DNA of 64,000 nt from Ignavibacteriota bacterium (GTDB lineage: Bacteria; Bacteroidota; Ignavibacteria; Kapaibacteriales; UBA2268), in contig JAHBUQ010000001.1 of the NCBI GenBank assembly GCA_019637995.1, forward strand, positions 1,449,517-1,513,516, written 5' to 3'. Of the stretch, positions 1-10,378 are shown piece by piece; within the stretch, counting starts at the first letter, position 1; each line of letters starts with the position of its first letter. The translations under genes were made by a program, and so were the position numbers. The notes under the pieces were generated by a model, which saw only the letters and a program-made list of their open reading frames with translations, had not been told where the DNA came from and searched no databases.

Positions 1-40
1 GAATATCTTCAAGTAACAATTTTCTATGACGTTTAGACAT
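1..40 (-). CDS. HEPN-domain (DUF86-like) protein, N-terminal fragment
   Basis: Only the first 13 codons are in the window, starting at an ATG at 40-38 on the minus strand. The visible peptide begins MSKRHRKLLLEDI, which resembles the start of DUF86/HEPN proteins (basic N-terminus, then a helix with an LEDI-type motif). The ATG lies inside the last codons of the upstream MNT nucleotidyltransferase gene, an 8-nt overlap. Such tight MNT-HEPN pairs form type VII toxin-antitoxin modules in which the MNT protein nucleotidylates the HEPN RNase. The assignment rests on 13 residues plus context, so it is provisional. Confidence 0.5.
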   Translation of the reverse strand, partial: MSKRHRKLLLEDI

Positions 41-323
41 AAAGCAAATCTCTTTCAATTTCTTTGAAATATTTATCTTTAATAGCTTTTGATGAAACTA
101 AATCTACATTTTTTCCAAGAATTTCTGATAATTCATCTGCAAGGTCAATAAACCTAATACCTATCTGCTCGTTGAAATCTACCAGGATGTCCACATCACT
201 GTCAAGATTATTATCTTTTCGACTATAAGAACCAAATAATGCCATTTTGTTAATGGGATATTTTTCCATCAGACTTTTTTTATTTGTCTGTAGTAAAGAT
301 AATATATTTTCTCTTGATAACAT
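33..323 (-). CDS. MNT-type minimal nucleotidyltransferase (MntA-like antitoxin)
   Basis: A 96-residue protein of the size usual for stand-alone MNT-domain proteins. It carries the pol-beta superfamily signature GSYSRKDNNLDSDVDILVDF (about residues 31-50). The GS pair and the two Asp of DSDVD would bind nucleotide and metal. In the family, MNT proteins pair with HEPN toxins and inactivate them by adding AMP. Here the stop codon overlaps the start of a HEPN-like reading frame by 8 nt, which supports a translationally coupled toxin-antitoxin operon. ATG start at 323. The partner is cut by the window edge, so intactness of the module cannot be judged. Confidence 0.8.
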   Translation of the reverse strand: MLSRENILSLLQTNKKSLMEKYPINKMALFGSYSRKDNNLDSDVDILVDFNEQIGIRFIDLADELSEILGKNVDLVSSKAIKDKYFKEIERDLLYV

Positions 324-696
324 TTCGCTTTAACTTAATGTATTGCAAACTTATTTTATGACTATCAAGCCGAATTTTTCTTGTAATTTTTATATAAAAT
401 AAATAATTAAATATAGTTAAACAACAAAGGGCTTCAACCCTTAGTGATAAGACTATGTAGCCAAAACAGATGAGGCTGTCTGATAAGTACAGCCTTCCAT
501 ATTTTTAAAAATAAAAAAGCTACCTCAAGATTAGATAGCCAAAACGATTAGATAAAATTAGAAAAAGTATCAGACTCAGTATTAACAACTTATGACTTCG
601 TGAAATACATCTTCAAAAACCGGATTATTACATAAATCTGATACATTTACTATTATTTCAAAAATGCTTATTAAATATTATTTTTCTGGCAGTTTT
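324..696. other. Intergenic stretch with two small hairpins
   Basis: 373 bases with no convincing gene on either strand. The stretch is AT-rich and holds two inverted repeats: AAGGG/CCCTT at 427-442 and AGGCTGT/ACAGCCT at 473-495. The phrase TAGCCAAAAC occurs twice (about 457 and 535), suggesting a short dispersed repeat. Nothing else is recognisable. Confidence 0.5.
473..495 (-). terminator. Candidate terminator downstream of the phosphofructokinase gene
   Basis: Inverted repeat AGGCTGT / ACAGCCT with a 9-nt loop. It lies about 200 bases beyond the stop codon of the phosphofructokinase gene. On the minus strand the hairpin is followed by a weak T run (CTGTTTT), so it is a modest candidate only. 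Confidence 0.3.
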
Positions 697-1908
697 CTAC
701 ATATACCTGTGAATTATGCCTTCCTGAAGATTGAATTTTGCTTCAAAACTAATTGGCTCACGTCCGAAACAAACTCCCAAAGATTCATGAAAAGCAATTT
801 CATCGAGGTCAACATATCTTTGCTTTATAGCTTCTGAAGTAGGGTAATAAGTAACATCATGACCTTCGACACCAACGACAGTAACACCATAGATACCCTT
901 TTTCATCAAAAGCATTGCCGCACCACCCGCCTGTTTTCCGAATGTAACATCATAAGCACTTGTCTGTCCGGCACGCACAAGATGTCCAAGCTGAACTTCG
1001 CGAATCTCAGGATGCATATAAATATTTTCAACATATATTCCTTCCCTTTTAAGGACAAATTCCCAGTATGAGTCTTGCTTCGCAAAATTTTCTAATTGCC
1101 TTCTTATGTAACTGCCCACACCTGAAAGTCTTTTATGACCAAAAGAATCAAGTCCTGAATCATCATCTGTGAAATATTTACCATCTTTATTCTTGACACC
1201 TTCGGCTGCAACTATAATATATGTAGAACCTTTCACATCGCTTGTCATCAGACGGTTAATATATGTAGTTTTGAAGTGATTATAAACAATTTCATAATCT
1301 ACTTCGACTTCGGGAATCAAAATACAATCTGCATCTGCACCAATTCCTCCTCGAAACGCTGTATGACCGGCGTATCTTCCGAATACTTCAATAATCAGGG
1401 CGCGATTATGAGTCAGACCAGTTGTTCGAAGCTCGTCAGTAAATTTGGAAATTCTGTTAATAGTTGAATCGCCACCAACTGAATATGTCTGCAAATCCAA
1501 ATCCATTGTTTTCGGGACGTGCACACAATTTATACCTTCCTCGATTAAGTCCACAACGACCGAGCCTGTATCGTCACCTCCTGCAATGATTAGTCCGTCA
1601 ATATTATGTTTTTTTAATCCACTTCTAATTATATTATATTTATCAGGGTCTTGAATTTTACTTATTTTTACGCGTGAGTGACCTGCTTCAGAGCCTGCAA
1701 CGCCAGAATGAATTTTATCGGCTCTTGCGAAATCAATTACAACAGGCTCTAAATTATTCAAATTGTACAAACCGGCATAACCATTCGGTATTAAACACGC
1801 TTCAACACCAAGAGTATAGCCCATTCTCGCCGCACCTGTAATTACAGCGTTCAGCCCACCACAATCACCACCACTTGTTATAATGCCTATCCTTTTTATG
1901 TCTGACAT
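697..1908 (-). CDS. pfkA: 6-phosphofructokinase, PPi-type active-site signature
   Basis: Phosphofructokinase family protein that phosphorylates fructose 6-phosphate in glycolysis. The start is placed at the ATG at 1908 (MSDIKRIGIITSGGDCGG), which has AAAGGTG a few bases upstream; the open frame extends 13 codons further without support. That gives 403 residues. The nucleotide loop reads GGDD (about residues 110-113) and the substrate loop PKTMDLD (about 132-138). ATP enzymes typically have Gly at the two diagnostic positions (GGDG, GTIDND). Asp in GGDD with Lys in PKT is the pattern of PPi-dependent enzymes, so pyrophosphate is the likely phosphoryl donor (inference). Monocistronic, with a terminator on its upstream side. 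Confidence 0.9.
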   Translation of the reverse strand: MSDIKRIGIITSGGDCGGLNAVITGAARMGYTLGVEACLIPNGYAGLYNLNNLEPVVIDFARADKIHSGVAGSEAGHSRVKISKIQDPDKYNIIRSGLKKHNIDGLIIAGGDDTGSVVVDLIEEGINCVHVPKTMDLDLQTYSVGGDSTINRISKFTDELRTTGLTHNRALIIEVFGRYAGHTAFRGGIGADADCILIPEVEVDYEIVYNHFKTTYINRLMTSDVKGSTYIIVAAEGVKNKDGKYFTDDDSGLDSFGHKRLSGVGSYIRRQLENFAKQDSYWEFVLKREGIYVENIYMHPEIREVQLGHLVRAGQTSAYDVTFGKQAGGAAMLLMKKGIYGVTVVGVEGHDVTYYPTSEAIKQRYVDLDEIAFHESLGVCFGREPISFEAKFNLQEGIIHRYM

Positions 1909-2112
1909 CCAGCACCTTTTATTTAAAGTAAAAAAAATATAATACAAAATTAATAAGATTTATCCTAATATTAGCATTATTAATAGAATTTCTAAATTTT
2001 TATAATATATTTAGTATTTTTTCTACTGATTGATTGATTTTTATGGATATAATTGGAACAAGGAGATAATAAAAATTTATCATGAGAAGTTTAGGAAGGT
2101 TCAGGCATATTA

Positions 2113-2144
2113 TATAAAAAATGCCACACTTATGTAAGTGTGGC
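2113..2144 (-). terminator. Rho-independent terminator after the alpha-oxoamine synthase gene
   Basis: Perfect 10-bp inverted repeat GCCACACTTA / TAAGTGTGGC at 2123-2144. Read on the minus strand it is followed directly by TTTTTTATATAA. It lies about 95 bases past the stop codon of the minus-strand gene at 2238 and upstream of pfkA, so it separates the two transcripts. Confidence 0.85.
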
Positions 2145-2237
2145 AAAATTGTAGAAAACATACTCTTTTACCTGTTCTCAATTAACTGATATATCTATTC
2201 AAGTAAATTTGAAGTTTTTAAAAGAGTAGAAAAAGAA

Positions 2238-3428
2238 CTAAATTAGTCCAAGTTCCTTTCCGGTAATTTTGAAAGTATCGAGAATCATGTCAAGATGCTC
2301 TGTTTCGTGAGAAGACATATAACTTGTTCTCATCATACTCATATTTGGCGGAACTCCGGGTGGGATAAATGCATTTACAAAAACCCCACGGTCAAATAGT
2401 TTACGCCAAGTTAAAAATGCAGTTTCTACTTGACCAACAACAACCCCGACAATAGCAGTTCGGCTGTCAAGAATATTGAAGCCTAAATCTTTAAAACCTT
2501 TTCGCATATAATCTGCATTTGCAATAAGCTTGGTAACGAGTTCGGGTTCTTTTTCAAGAATATCAAGTGCGGCAAGAGCAGACGCACAAGATGCAGGAGT
2601 AGGACTTGCAGAAAAAATAATTGCAGGTGAATTATGCTTCAGATAATTAATAACTCGCTCAGGTCCGGCAACAAATCCGCCAAGTGATGCAAAAGTCTTG
2701 GAGAATGTTCCCATTACCATATCGGTTTGATCTGTAACCCCATAGTGACTTGCTGTTCCCCGACCACCTTCACCAATTACACCTACTGAGTGTGCATCAT
2801 CAACAAGAACACGAGCACCATATTTTTTTGCTACTTTAATTAAATCGGGCAGATTCACAATTTCACCTGAAACAGAAAATACACCATCAGTTACAACTAA
2901 TTTTCCTGCTTTTTCAGGTATAGTTTTAAGAACTGTTTCAAGGTCTTCCATATCATTATGTTTGTATCTTTTGAATTCAGCAAAACCACCTTTTGCAAGC
3001 ATAGCGCCATTCATTATACAGGCATGATTTTCTTTATCCGAGATAATATAATCACCACGCAAAACTAAAGCAGATATAACTCCTAATGCAGTTTGATATC
3101 CTGTACTGAATAATAATACTGATTCAAATCCAAGGAATTTTGCTAATCTTTCTTCTAATTCAATGTGCAGGTCAAGTGTTCCGGTTAAATACCGCGAGCC
3201 GGAGCAACCACTGCCGTACTTTTTAATAGCATCGTAAGCTGCTTGTTTTACAAGAGGATGGGCAGTTAATCCAAGGTAATTGTTGGAGCCTGCCATTACC
3301 ATATCCTTACCTTCTACTCTTACAACAGGACCTTCGTTCTCTTCAATCGGATGAAAATAAGGATATAAACCTACTTCTTTGACTTCATCGGCTCTGGTAT
3401 ATGAAAAACATTTTTCAAATAAATCCAC
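2238..3428 (-). CDS. Alpha-oxoamine synthase, probably serine palmitoyltransferase
   Basis: A 396-residue PLP enzyme of the alpha-oxoamine synthase family (serine palmitoyltransferase, AONS, KBL), which condenses an amino acid with an acyl-CoA. Visible landmarks: SNNYLGL (48-54), [14 protein letters not shown] (71-84), the His of ENHAC (135), DDAHSVG (210-216), and the PLP lysine in [13 protein letters not shown] (K244). The N-terminal GLYPYF segment and overall sequence resemble Bacteroidota serine palmitoyltransferases more than E. coli BioF or Kbl, so sphingolipid synthesis is the likeliest role (inference). It starts with GTG at 3428, with GGAG 8 nt upstream. No biotin or threonine-degradation genes lie nearby. 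A strong terminator follows. Confidence 0.8.
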   Translation of the reverse strand: MDLFEKCFSYTRADEVKEVGLYPYFHPIEENEGPVVRVEGKDMVMAGSNNYLGLTAHPLVKQAAYDAIKKYGSGCSGSRYLTGTLDLHIELEERLAKFLGFESVLLFSTGYQTALGVISALVLRGDYIISDKENHACIMNGAMLAKGGFAEFKRYKHNDMEDLETVLKTIPEKAGKLVVTDGVFSVSGEIVNLPDLIKVAKKYGARVLVDDAHSVGVIGEGGRGTASHYGVTDQTDMVMGTFSKTFASLGGFVAGPERVINYLKHNSPAIIFSASPTPASCASALAALDILEKEPELVTKLIANADYMRKGFKDLGFNILDSRTAIVGVVVGQVETAFLTWRKLFDRGVFVNAFIPPGVPPNMSMMRTSYMSSHETEHLDMILDTFKITGKELGLI

Positions 3429-3583
3429 TAATTAACTCCATCTTTACTAATAATAAACTATACATTAACTGTTTCAATACTTACTATTAAAAAATAAATA
3501 TTGAAATTCGACAAAAGCAAGAGTGCAAAATAACACTTTATTATGAATTTTTATAAGAAAATTTTATCTTTGATATATTTTTC

Positions 3584-3901
3584 TTAAGGTTTCCAAAGAT
3601 ATTTTTTAATATCAACGGCTTTATCAATAAAAGTTATACCTTCGGATTCGAGAAGTTCACGCATCATAGTTGGTGTTGGGTAATATCTCGCGCCAGATAA
3701 TTCACCCAGACGATTAACAACTCTGTGATAAGGCATTTCAAGATTTTGACGATCTGCATTAAGAGCCCAACCGACCATCCTTGCTCCTGACCTAAGTCCG
3801 AGATGCTCTGCAATCAAACCATAAGTTGTGACGCGCCCGTAAGGAATACGCCTTACGACTTCGTAAACTCTCTCAAAATATCCGACTTCCTGATTATTCA
3901 T
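3584..3901 (-). CDS. Alkyltransferase-like (ATL) DNA repair protein
   Basis: A 105-residue protein equal to the DNA-binding C-terminal domain of O6-methylguanine-DNA methyltransferase. It keeps the helix-turn-helix region (IPYGRVTTYG, 19-28) and the arginine finger in SGARMVGWAL. The catalytic PCHRV motif reads PYHRVV (57-62), so the acceptor Cys is Tyr (position 58). Proteins lacking this Cys (ATLs, often PWHRV) cannot transfer the alkyl group. They bind O6-alkylguanine and flag it for nucleotide excision repair. The length and the substitution both fit ATL. ATG start at 3901, divergent from obgE. Confidence 0.88.
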   Translation of the reverse strand: MNNQEVGYFERVYEVVRRIPYGRVTTYGLIAEHLGLRSGARMVGWALNADRQNLEMPYHRVVNRLGELSGARYYPTPTMMRELLESEGITFIDKAVDIKKYLWKP

Positions 3902-4052
3902 CTAATAATTTCTAATTACTTCCATTTTATTGAATGGACGTCATATTTAAAAATAAATTGAAATATTATACAATACTTTATTTAGTAAAATGTTAATGTA
4001 AAATTAGTTCTGTTTACAAGAACTTAATTTTGATGATTTATTTAGAAATAAT

Positions 4053-5057
4053 ATGAAATTTATTGATTTAGCAAATATTAGCGTTAAAGCCGGTGACGGC
4101 GGGAACGGACACATTAGTTTCAGAAAAGAAAAATATGTGCCGCTTGGAGGACCTGATGGTGGCAATGGCGGAAGAGGCGGAAATGTAGTTTTGGTAACCT
4201 CACCTCACATGAATACCCTTATTGACTTTAAACACAAGAGGCACTTCATAGCTGAAAATGGTCAGCACGGCGGAAAATCCCTCAAAAGTGGCAGATGGGG
4301 AAAGGATTTGCTGATTAAAGTACCGGTTGGTACAGTAGTCAAGGATGCCGAAGATAATATTATCGCAGATTTATCCGAAAAAGACCAGGAATTTATTGTT
4401 GCAAAGGGTGGAAACGGCGGTTTCGGTAATGCTATGTTTACTACATCTACTAATCAAGCACCAAGAAATGCTAATCCGGGACTTCCCGGAGCTGAGCTCG
4501 AAATAACCCTTGAGCTAAAATTGCTTGCGGATGTTGGGCTTGTCGGATTTCCCAATGCCGGAAAATCAACTTTAATATCTGTCATTTCTGCTGCTAAACC
4601 CAAAATAGCTGATTACCCGTTTACGACATTAATTCCCAATCTCGGCATTGTATCGCTTAGTCCAGGTAACTCCCTTACAGTAGCTGATATACCGGGCTTG
4701 ATTGAGGGTGCCGCTGAGGGAAAGGGACTTGGAATACAGTTTTTAAGGCATGTTGAAAGATGTAGTGTACTAATATTTTTGATTTCAGCTGAAAGTTATG
4801 ACCCTGAATCTGATTACATTACCTTGCGAGATGAACTGGAAAAATATAATCCTGATATGGCACTGAAAAAAAGAATTATTTGTATAAGCAAAAGCGATAT
4901 TCTTGATACTGATAAAATCAAAGAATTAGGAAAATTGAAATTCGGCGAAAAAAATACACCGAAGCTTCTTATTTCAGCTGCATCAAGCATGAATATTGAT
5001 AAACTGAAATATTTGATGTTTGATTTATTCGAGCAGGAAAGAAAATATTTAATTTAA
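4053..5057 (+). CDS. obgE: Obg family GTPase
   Basis: A 334-residue Obg/CgtA GTPase that acts in 50S ribosome assembly and stress signalling. The glycine-rich Obg fold covers about residues 1-158 (GGPDGGNGGRGGNV, GGNGGFGNAMF). The G domain follows: G1 GFPNAGKS (165-172), switch I TT at 191-192, and G3 DIPGLIEGA (212-220). G4 reads SKSD in place of NKxD, a relaxed variant. No C-terminal OCT extension is present. It stands alone on the plus strand, divergent from the ATL gene, with no rpmA or rplU beside it. Confidence 0.95.
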   Translation: MKFIDLANISVKAGDGGNGHISFRKEKYVPLGGPDGGNGGRGGNVVLVTSPHMNTLIDFKHKRHFIAENGQHGGKSLKSGRWGKDLLIKVPVGTVVKDAEDNIIADLSEKDQEFIVAKGGNGGFGNAMFTTSTNQAPRNANPGLPGAELEITLELKLLADVGLVGFPNAGKSTLISVISAAKPKIADYPFTTLIPNLGIVSLSPGNSLTVADIPGLIEGAAEGKGLGIQFLRHVERCSVLIFLISAESYDPESDYITLRDELEKYNPDMALKKRIICISKSDILDTDKIKELGKLKFGEKNTPKLLISAASSMNIDKLKYLMFDLFEQERKYLI

Positions 5058-5218
5058 AGCCTTAACTTTTTTGCAAACTTTATCCTAAGCAATTTTAAGA
5101 ATGCAGAGAAGAAAAATAATATTGATTTTGCTCGTATCAGTTTATAATAAATGAAAACTATTTTATATTTATGATTAGCGATTTTCGAAATTATATTACT
5201 ACAATAATATAGAGTAAT

Positions 5219-6496
5219 TTGAAGAAAAGAGTACCCATAGCGATAGTTGACTGTAATAATTTTTATGCATCCTGCGAGCGTGTGTTTAATCCTAAACTTG
5301 CCGGAAGACCCGTTGTTGTTCTTTCTAATAATGATGGTGTGATTGTAGCACTTTCAAATGAAGCAAAAGCAATAGGTATTAAATCTTTCTCACCATTATT
5401 CAAAGTCCAGGATTTAATCCAAAAGCACAATGTCGCTGTTTTTTCTTCCAACTATACCCTTTATGGTGATATTTCACACCGAATAATGGAAACTCTGAAG
5501 CATTTTTCACCCGATGTTGAAATTTACTCTATTGACGAAGCATTTATTTATTTGCGTGGATTTGACAACAAAGATATAGTCGAATATTGCAGAGAAATAA
5601 AACATACTATAAAAAAATGGGTTGGAATACCAGTCTCAATTGGTATTGCTTATACCAAAACACTTGCCAAACTTGCTAATCGCCGGGCAAAGAAGAATCC
5701 AATATTTGATGGAGTACTAAGCTTAATTGATAATCCTGATACTGAATCTCATTTGAAATCAACTGATGTAGCAGAAGTTTGGGGGGTCGGAAGGCAGTAT
5801 ACAAAAATGCTTCACTGCCACAAAATTAATACTGCTTATGATTTGTTAAAAGCCAATCAGAAATGGATTAAAAAACGGATGACTGTTCAGGGACTCAGGA
5901 CAGTACTTGAGCTAAACGACATACCTTGTATATCTCCTCAATATGTGCCACCCGATAAAAAGGGTATAATTTCGTCAAGGTCATTTGGAAGGTATATCAC
6001 CGAAAAGTATGAACTTGCCGAAGCAGTTGCAAGTTATGTAACAAGAGCCGCTGAAAAGCTCAGGCATCAGAATTCACTTGCTAATGTCGTTTATGTTTTT
6101 CTCAGAACTAATCCATTTAAAGATACACCTCAGTACCACAACGGCTGCCAGGTATTATTTCCGGTACCAACTAATTTCACAAACGAAATGATTGTTTATG
6201 CCCTTAAAGCATTAGACCAGATTTACAAACCCGGATTTTTATATCAAAAAGCAGGAATACTCCTAACAGGAATAGTTCCAAAAAGTACAGAGCAGGTTTC
6301 ACTTTTTGATGATATTAATCGAGAGAAATTTCAGAAAATTTCTAAAGCTATGGATAAAATAAATTTTGATATGGGCTCAGGAACTATTACTTTTGCAGCT
6401 ACAGGAGTGAGACGTGACTGGAAAATGAAACGCGAATTGAAATCTCCGCAATATACAACAAGATGGAAGGAAATACCCAATGTTAAAGCTATATGA
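5219..6496 (+). CDS. umuC: UmuC-like Y-family DNA polymerase (Pol V catalytic subunit type)
   Basis: A 425-residue translesion polymerase. The N-terminal palm begins [14 protein letters not shown] with the metal-binding Asp, and the second acidic cluster is IYSIDEAF (about 100-107). NNDGVIV and RRAKKNP motifs match UmuC rather than DinB. The C-terminal little-finger and UmuC tail regions are complete. No umuD-like gene is adjacent, so the partner must be elsewhere or unnecessary. The start is TTG at 5219 because no ATG or GTG precedes the conserved VDCNN; ribosome-binding support is weak. The 3' end overlaps the next gene by 17 nt, implying coupling with a glycosyltransferase that has no evident functional link. 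Confidence 0.88.
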   Translation: MKKRVPIAIVDCNNFYASCERVFNPKLAGRPVVVLSNNDGVIVALSNEAKAIGIKSFSPLFKVQDLIQKHNVAVFSSNYTLYGDISHRIMETLKHFSPDVEIYSIDEAFIYLRGFDNKDIVEYCREIKHTIKKWVGIPVSIGIAYTKTLAKLANRRAKKNPIFDGVLSLIDNPDTESHLKSTDVAEVWGVGRQYTKMLHCHKINTAYDLLKANQKWIKKRMTVQGLRTVLELNDIPCISPQYVPPDKKGIISSRSFGRYITEKYELAEAVASYVTRAAEKLRHQNSLANVVYVFLRTNPFKDTPQYHNGCQVLFPVPTNFTNEMIVYALKALDQIYKPGFLYQKAGILLTGIVPKSTEQVSLFDDINREKFQKISKAMDKINFDMGSGTITFAATGVRRDWKMKRELKSPQYTTRWKEIPNVKAI

Positions 6497-8174
6497 CGAG
6501 AAACTATCATGGCAACAGGAAATCCGATACCGCGGATATTTTTTGCTTTTTGCAGGAATCCTATACGGATTGTTCATAGGTAATGTTCATTTATTCGATT
6601 GGGATGAAATCAATTTCGCTGAAGCAGCACGGGAAATGATTGTTACTGGTGATTATTTAAACGTAAGAATTGATTTTCAGCCATTTCACGAAAAGCCCCC
6701 TTTATTCATCTGGATGCAGGCGCTATCTATGAAAATATTTGGTATTAATGAGGCTGCTGCAAGATTTCCAAATGTGATAATCGGAATAATTACTTTGTCA
6801 TTTTTATTTAAAATCGGAAGACAGATTTTCGATAAAAATTTTGGATATATCTGGGCACTTGTGTATTTTGGCTCATTTTTACCATTTTTCTATTTCAAGT
6901 CAAGCATAATTGACCCAGCTTTCAATCTATTTATGTTTGGCGGTGTATATTATTTATTCAGATTTTCTTCTGAAAGTATTGAGAATGGACATAGAAATCT
7001 CAAATTTATACTTTTTGCTGGACTTTTCACAGCAGCAGCATTTATGACCAAAGGTCCTGTAGGATTTATGCTTGTTTTTATCCCTTGGGCTATTTTTTGG
7101 GGATTAAATATTAAAAATTTCAAATTGCCCGTTTCTGAAATTTTGTTATTCTCAGCAATTTCATTCCTTCCTGCAGTAATCTGGTATACGGCAATATTTA
7201 TACAGCAAGGTGGCGGATTGATAAGTGAATTTATCTCTTATCAAATAAGACTTCTAACAACAGGTGATGCCGGTCACGAAGGACCTTTTTTCTATCATTT
7301 TGTTGTAGTATTTTTAGGTTGCTTTCCTGCTTCAATATTCATTTTCAGAGCATTCAAAAATCAGAATTCAGATACTGATTCGCAAAAATATTTCAAACAG
7401 TTTAATATAATCTTACTTGCTATTGTACTCATAATATTTTCTATTGTTAAAACAAAAATTGTACACTATTCATCACTTGCTTATTTTCCTGTTACATTTC
7501 TTGCAGCATATACTATGCACAAAATTATTACAGGTAAAATAACTAATAAAATAAGTACGGCAATTGGTCTTTCAGTTATGGGAATTTTAATGGCATTGCT
7601 TTTTATAGCATTCCCTCTGTTTTTGATGAATGTCGAATCATTTCTGCCACAAATCAAGGATGAACTTACTCTCGCTGTGCTTCAGTCAGATGTAACCTGG
7701 ACCGGTTTGGAATTGCTTGTTGGTTTATCAATGCTTGTCGGAGTTATATTATTTATTGTGTATAATAACAGAGGTCAGTACCTCAAATCTTATTTTGCAA
7801 TATTCTATTCATCAGCAGTCGCAATATTTATGTTTATGACTGTGATGGCACCCAAAATTGAAGCCTATACACAGCGTGCTAATGTTGAATTTTTCCAATC
7901 ATTGCAAGGACAGGATGTGTATGTTCATACTCTTGGATATAAAAGCTATGCTCCTTTTTTCTACCAGCAAAAAGATTATCAAAATTCAAAATATGCACTA
8001 AAAATGAATGGCAGAGAGTATGAAGACTTCCTTCTGACAGGTAATATTGATAAGCCTGCATATTTTGCTGCAAAAATTGATAAAATCAAGCATTATATTG
8101 AGTTGCAGCCTGATTTAATCGAAATTTATCGAAAAAATGGATTCGTTTATTTTAAGCGACTGCAGAAAGAATAA
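6480..8174 (+). CDS. GT39/ArnT-like membrane glycosyltransferase
   Basis: A 564-residue polytopic protein of the GT-C class (ArnT/PMT). Such enzymes move a sugar from a polyprenyl-phosphate donor to a lipid or protein on the periplasmic side. After the first membrane segment comes the signature [15 protein letters not shown] (about 39-53), with the catalytic Asp-Glu pair at D42-E43. HEKPPLFIW follows, as in ArnT. About ten further hydrophobic segments and a C-terminal soluble domain (about 470-564) complete the usual architecture. It starts within the umuC reading frame (ATG at 6480), and no better start exists downstream. Substrate unknown. Confidence 0.85.
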   Translation: MLKLYDEKLSWQQEIRYRGYFLLFAGILYGLFIGNVHLFDWDEINFAEAAREMIVTGDYLNVRIDFQPFHEKPPLFIWMQALSMKIFGINEAAARFPNVIIGIITLSFLFKIGRQIFDKNFGYIWALVYFGSFLPFFYFKSSIIDPAFNLFMFGGVYYLFRFSSESIENGHRNLKFILFAGLFTAAAFMTKGPVGFMLVFIPWAIFWGLNIKNFKLPVSEILLFSAISFLPAVIWYTAIFIQQGGGLISEFISYQIRLLTTGDAGHEGPFFYHFVVVFLGCFPASIFIFRAFKNQNSDTDSQKYFKQFNIILLAIVLIIFSIVKTKIVHYSSLAYFPVTFLAAYTMHKIITGKITNKISTAIGLSVMGILMALLFIAFPLFLMNVESFLPQIKDELTLAVLQSDVTWTGLELLVGLSMLVGVILFIVYNNRGQYLKSYFAIFYSSAVAIFMFMTVMAPKIEAYTQRANVEFFQSLQGQDVYVHTLGYKSYAPFFYQQKDYQNSKYALKMNGREYEDFLLTGNIDKPAYFAAKIDKIKHYIELQPDLIEIYRKNGFVYFKRLQKE

Positions 8175-8261
8175 TGAATGCTACTCAACACCTAATATTT
8201 AACTTAATATAACGTCATAGTGTAATTATATCAATATTATTAATAATTTTAAGTACATATA

Positions 8262-8882
8262 ATGAATAACCATTTGGTTCCAATAGTTGTAGAACAGACC
8301 AGCCGCGGCGAAAGGTCTTATGATATTTATTCAAGATTGCTCAAAGAAAATATCATTTTCATCGGTGGTCCGATTGATGATTATATGGCAACTCTTGTCA
8401 TTGCTCAGCTTTTATTTTTATCAAGCGAAGACCCTAAGAAAGATATAAATTTATATATTAATTCTCCCGGTGGTAGTGTCACCGCTGGTCTTGCAATCTA
8501 TGACACTATGCAATATATCAAAAACGATATTTCTACTATTTGTATCGGTCTCGGTGCGTCAATGGCTCAGGTTCTGCTTTGTGCAGGAACTGAAGGAAAA
8601 CGATTTGCACTTCCTAATTCAAGAATTCTTATGCACCAGCCATCAGGCGGTACACAAGGTCAATCAGCTGATATCGAAATTTACACCCGTGAAATTTTAA
8701 GAATGAGAGACAGTTTATACACCATTATTTCAAAACATACCGGTATTGATGTTGAAAAGATCAAAATGGATGCTGATAGAGATAAGTATATGACATCAAT
8801 CGAAGCACTTGAATACGGTATAATTGACAAAGTTTTAGAAAATATCTCCGAAACTGAAGAAAAGAAAGAAAGTAACAGCTAA
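8262..8882 (+). CDS. clpP: ATP-dependent Clp protease proteolytic subunit
   Basis: A 206-residue serine protease subunit that forms the tetradecameric ClpP chamber. The catalytic triad is visible: S100 in [12 protein letters not shown]125 in LMHQPSGG, and D174 in DRDKYMTS. The substrate-binding [11 protein letters not shown] loop is intact (67-77). The serine motif reads GLGASMAQ rather than the usual GQAASMGA, a mild variant. clpX starts 5 nt after its stop codon, so the two are one operon, the common bacterial arrangement. Confidence 0.97.
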   Translation: MNNHLVPIVVEQTSRGERSYDIYSRLLKENIIFIGGPIDDYMATLVIAQLLFLSSEDPKKDINLYINSPGGSVTAGLAIYDTMQYIKNDISTICIGLGASMAQVLLCAGTEGKRFALPNSRILMHQPSGGTQGQSADIEIYTREILRMRDSLYTIISKHTGIDVEKIKMDADRDKYMTSIEALEYGIIDKVLENISETEEKKESNS

Positions 8883-8887
8883 AGATT

Positions 8888-10138
8888 ATGGCAAAAAAAG
8901 ATAATATCGAAAGATGCGGATTTTGCGGCAGGAATTCTCACGAAGTTGAAGGTATGATTCAGGGCGTGAACAAAACTTATATTTGCAATTTCTGCGTTGA
9001 CAGTGCAAAAGAAATTCTATCCGGTGCTAACAGTCAATATATGCCCGAGCATGGTCAAACAGATAAAAAGCTGCCTAAACCAAGTGAAATAAAGAAATTC
9101 CTTGATGATTATGTCATTGGGCAGGATTTCGCTAAAAGAGTAATTTCTGTTGCAGTTTACAATCATTATAAACGTATTAACAATAAAGCAAAAAATAAAG
9201 AAGATGTTGAACTTGAGAAAAGCAACATTCTATTTATTGGTCCAACAGGTTCAGGCAAGACTCTTATCGCAAAGACTCTCGCCAAAATGCTTAAAGTGCC
9301 ATTTGCTATTGCTGATGCAACAACAATTACTGAAGCAGGTTACGTTGGTGATGATGTCGAATCCATTCTTCTCAATTTACTTCAGAATGCTAACTATGAT
9401 GTAAATCTTGCTCAAAGAGGTATTATTTATATTGACGAGATTGACAAAATTGGAAGAAAATCCGAATCAACATCAATTACCAGAGATGTTTCAGGTGAAG
9501 GTGTTCAGCAGGCGTTGCTCAAAATTCTTGAAGGTACAAGAGCAGGAATTCCACCGAAAGGGGGAAGGAAACACCCTGAACAATCACTTTTATATGTTGA
9601 TACCACGGATATTTTATTTATCTGCGGTGGTGCATTTGTTGGCATAGAAAAAACTATAGCACAAAGAATGAAGAAATCCACAATTGGTTTTAATACCGGA
9701 AGCCAGGTCTTGGTTGAAGAGAATCTTGAACTTTTACGTCATGTCGAGCCGGATGATCTGTTGAAATTTGGATTTATTCCTGAGCTTATAGGAAGACTGC
9801 CTGTAATAGCTTCACTTGAGGAGTTATCTGACGAAGCTTATCTAAAAATTCTGACTGAGCCGAAGAATGCTATTGTCAAGCAATTCCAAAAACTCGTAAA
9901 TCTCGAAAATGTTGAACTTGAATTTGCTGATGATGCACTCAAGGCTATTGTCGAAAAAGCTAAACAAAGAAAAACAGGTGCCAGGGCATTACGCTCAATT
10001 GTGGAAGAAGTAATGCTTGATGTTATGTTTGATATTCCTGACTATAAAGACCTTGAAACAGTCATTATAAACGAGAATGTTGTTAATGGAAAAGAAAAGC
10101 CTGAGTTGGTTTTCTCCAAAAAAATGAAATCAGCTTAA
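8888..10138 (+). CDS. clpX: ATP-dependent Clp protease ATP-binding subunit ClpX
   Basis: A 416-residue AAA+ unfoldase that delivers substrates to ClpP. Zinc-binding cysteines C10, C13, C33 and C36 form the N-terminal domain. Then come Walker A GPTGSGKT (117-124), the YVGDD pore loop (in [10 protein letters not shown]), Walker [10 protein letters not shown], the arginine-finger region with [12 protein letters not shown], and the sensor 2 motif GARALRS. The length is typical. Transcribed with clpP. Confidence 0.97.
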   Translation: MAKKDNIERCGFCGRNSHEVEGMIQGVNKTYICNFCVDSAKEILSGANSQYMPEHGQTDKKLPKPSEIKKFLDDYVIGQDFAKRVISVAVYNHYKRINNKAKNKEDVELEKSNILFIGPTGSGKTLIAKTLAKMLKVPFAIADATTITEAGYVGDDVESILLNLLQNANYDVNLAQRGIIYIDEIDKIGRKSESTSITRDVSGEGVQQALLKILEGTRAGIPPKGGRKHPEQSLLYVDTTDILFICGGAFVGIEKTIAQRMKKSTIGFNTGSQVLVEENLELLRHVEPDDLLKFGFIPELIGRLPVIASLEELSDEAYLKILTEPKNAIVKQFQKLVNLENVELEFADDALKAIVEKAKQRKTGARALRSIVEEVMLDVMFDIPDYKDLETVIINENVVNGKEKPELVFSKKMKSA

Positions 10139-10211
10139 ATTTTAAGATATAGTGATATTGTTATTGCTAAAATAAATGATTCATCATTTTCTCCATTTAG
10201 CGGCTAACTGT

Positions 10212-10270
10212 CAAGTCGGAATTTGTTTTATCACAATAACTCTTTGTTGATAAAATCATATTCCGACTTG
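10212..10270. repeat. Long imperfect inverted repeat between clpX and a flippase gene
   Basis: Outer arms CAAGTCGGAAT (10212-10222) and ATTCCGACTTG (10260-10270) are perfect over 11 bp. Inner arms TTTTATCA and TGATAAAA (10226-10233, 10248-10255) extend the stem. The structure sits between two convergent genes, where a shared terminator would be expected, but no T run follows on either strand. Confidence 0.6.
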
Positions 10271-10378
10271 CAGATGAAGATTTACTTTGTTTAAAGCCAC
10301 GAATCCATATCAGTATTTCCCAAAAAATATGCATTGTTAACAACGAATGCTTGACCGGCTCAGCTCAAATACTTAAGT

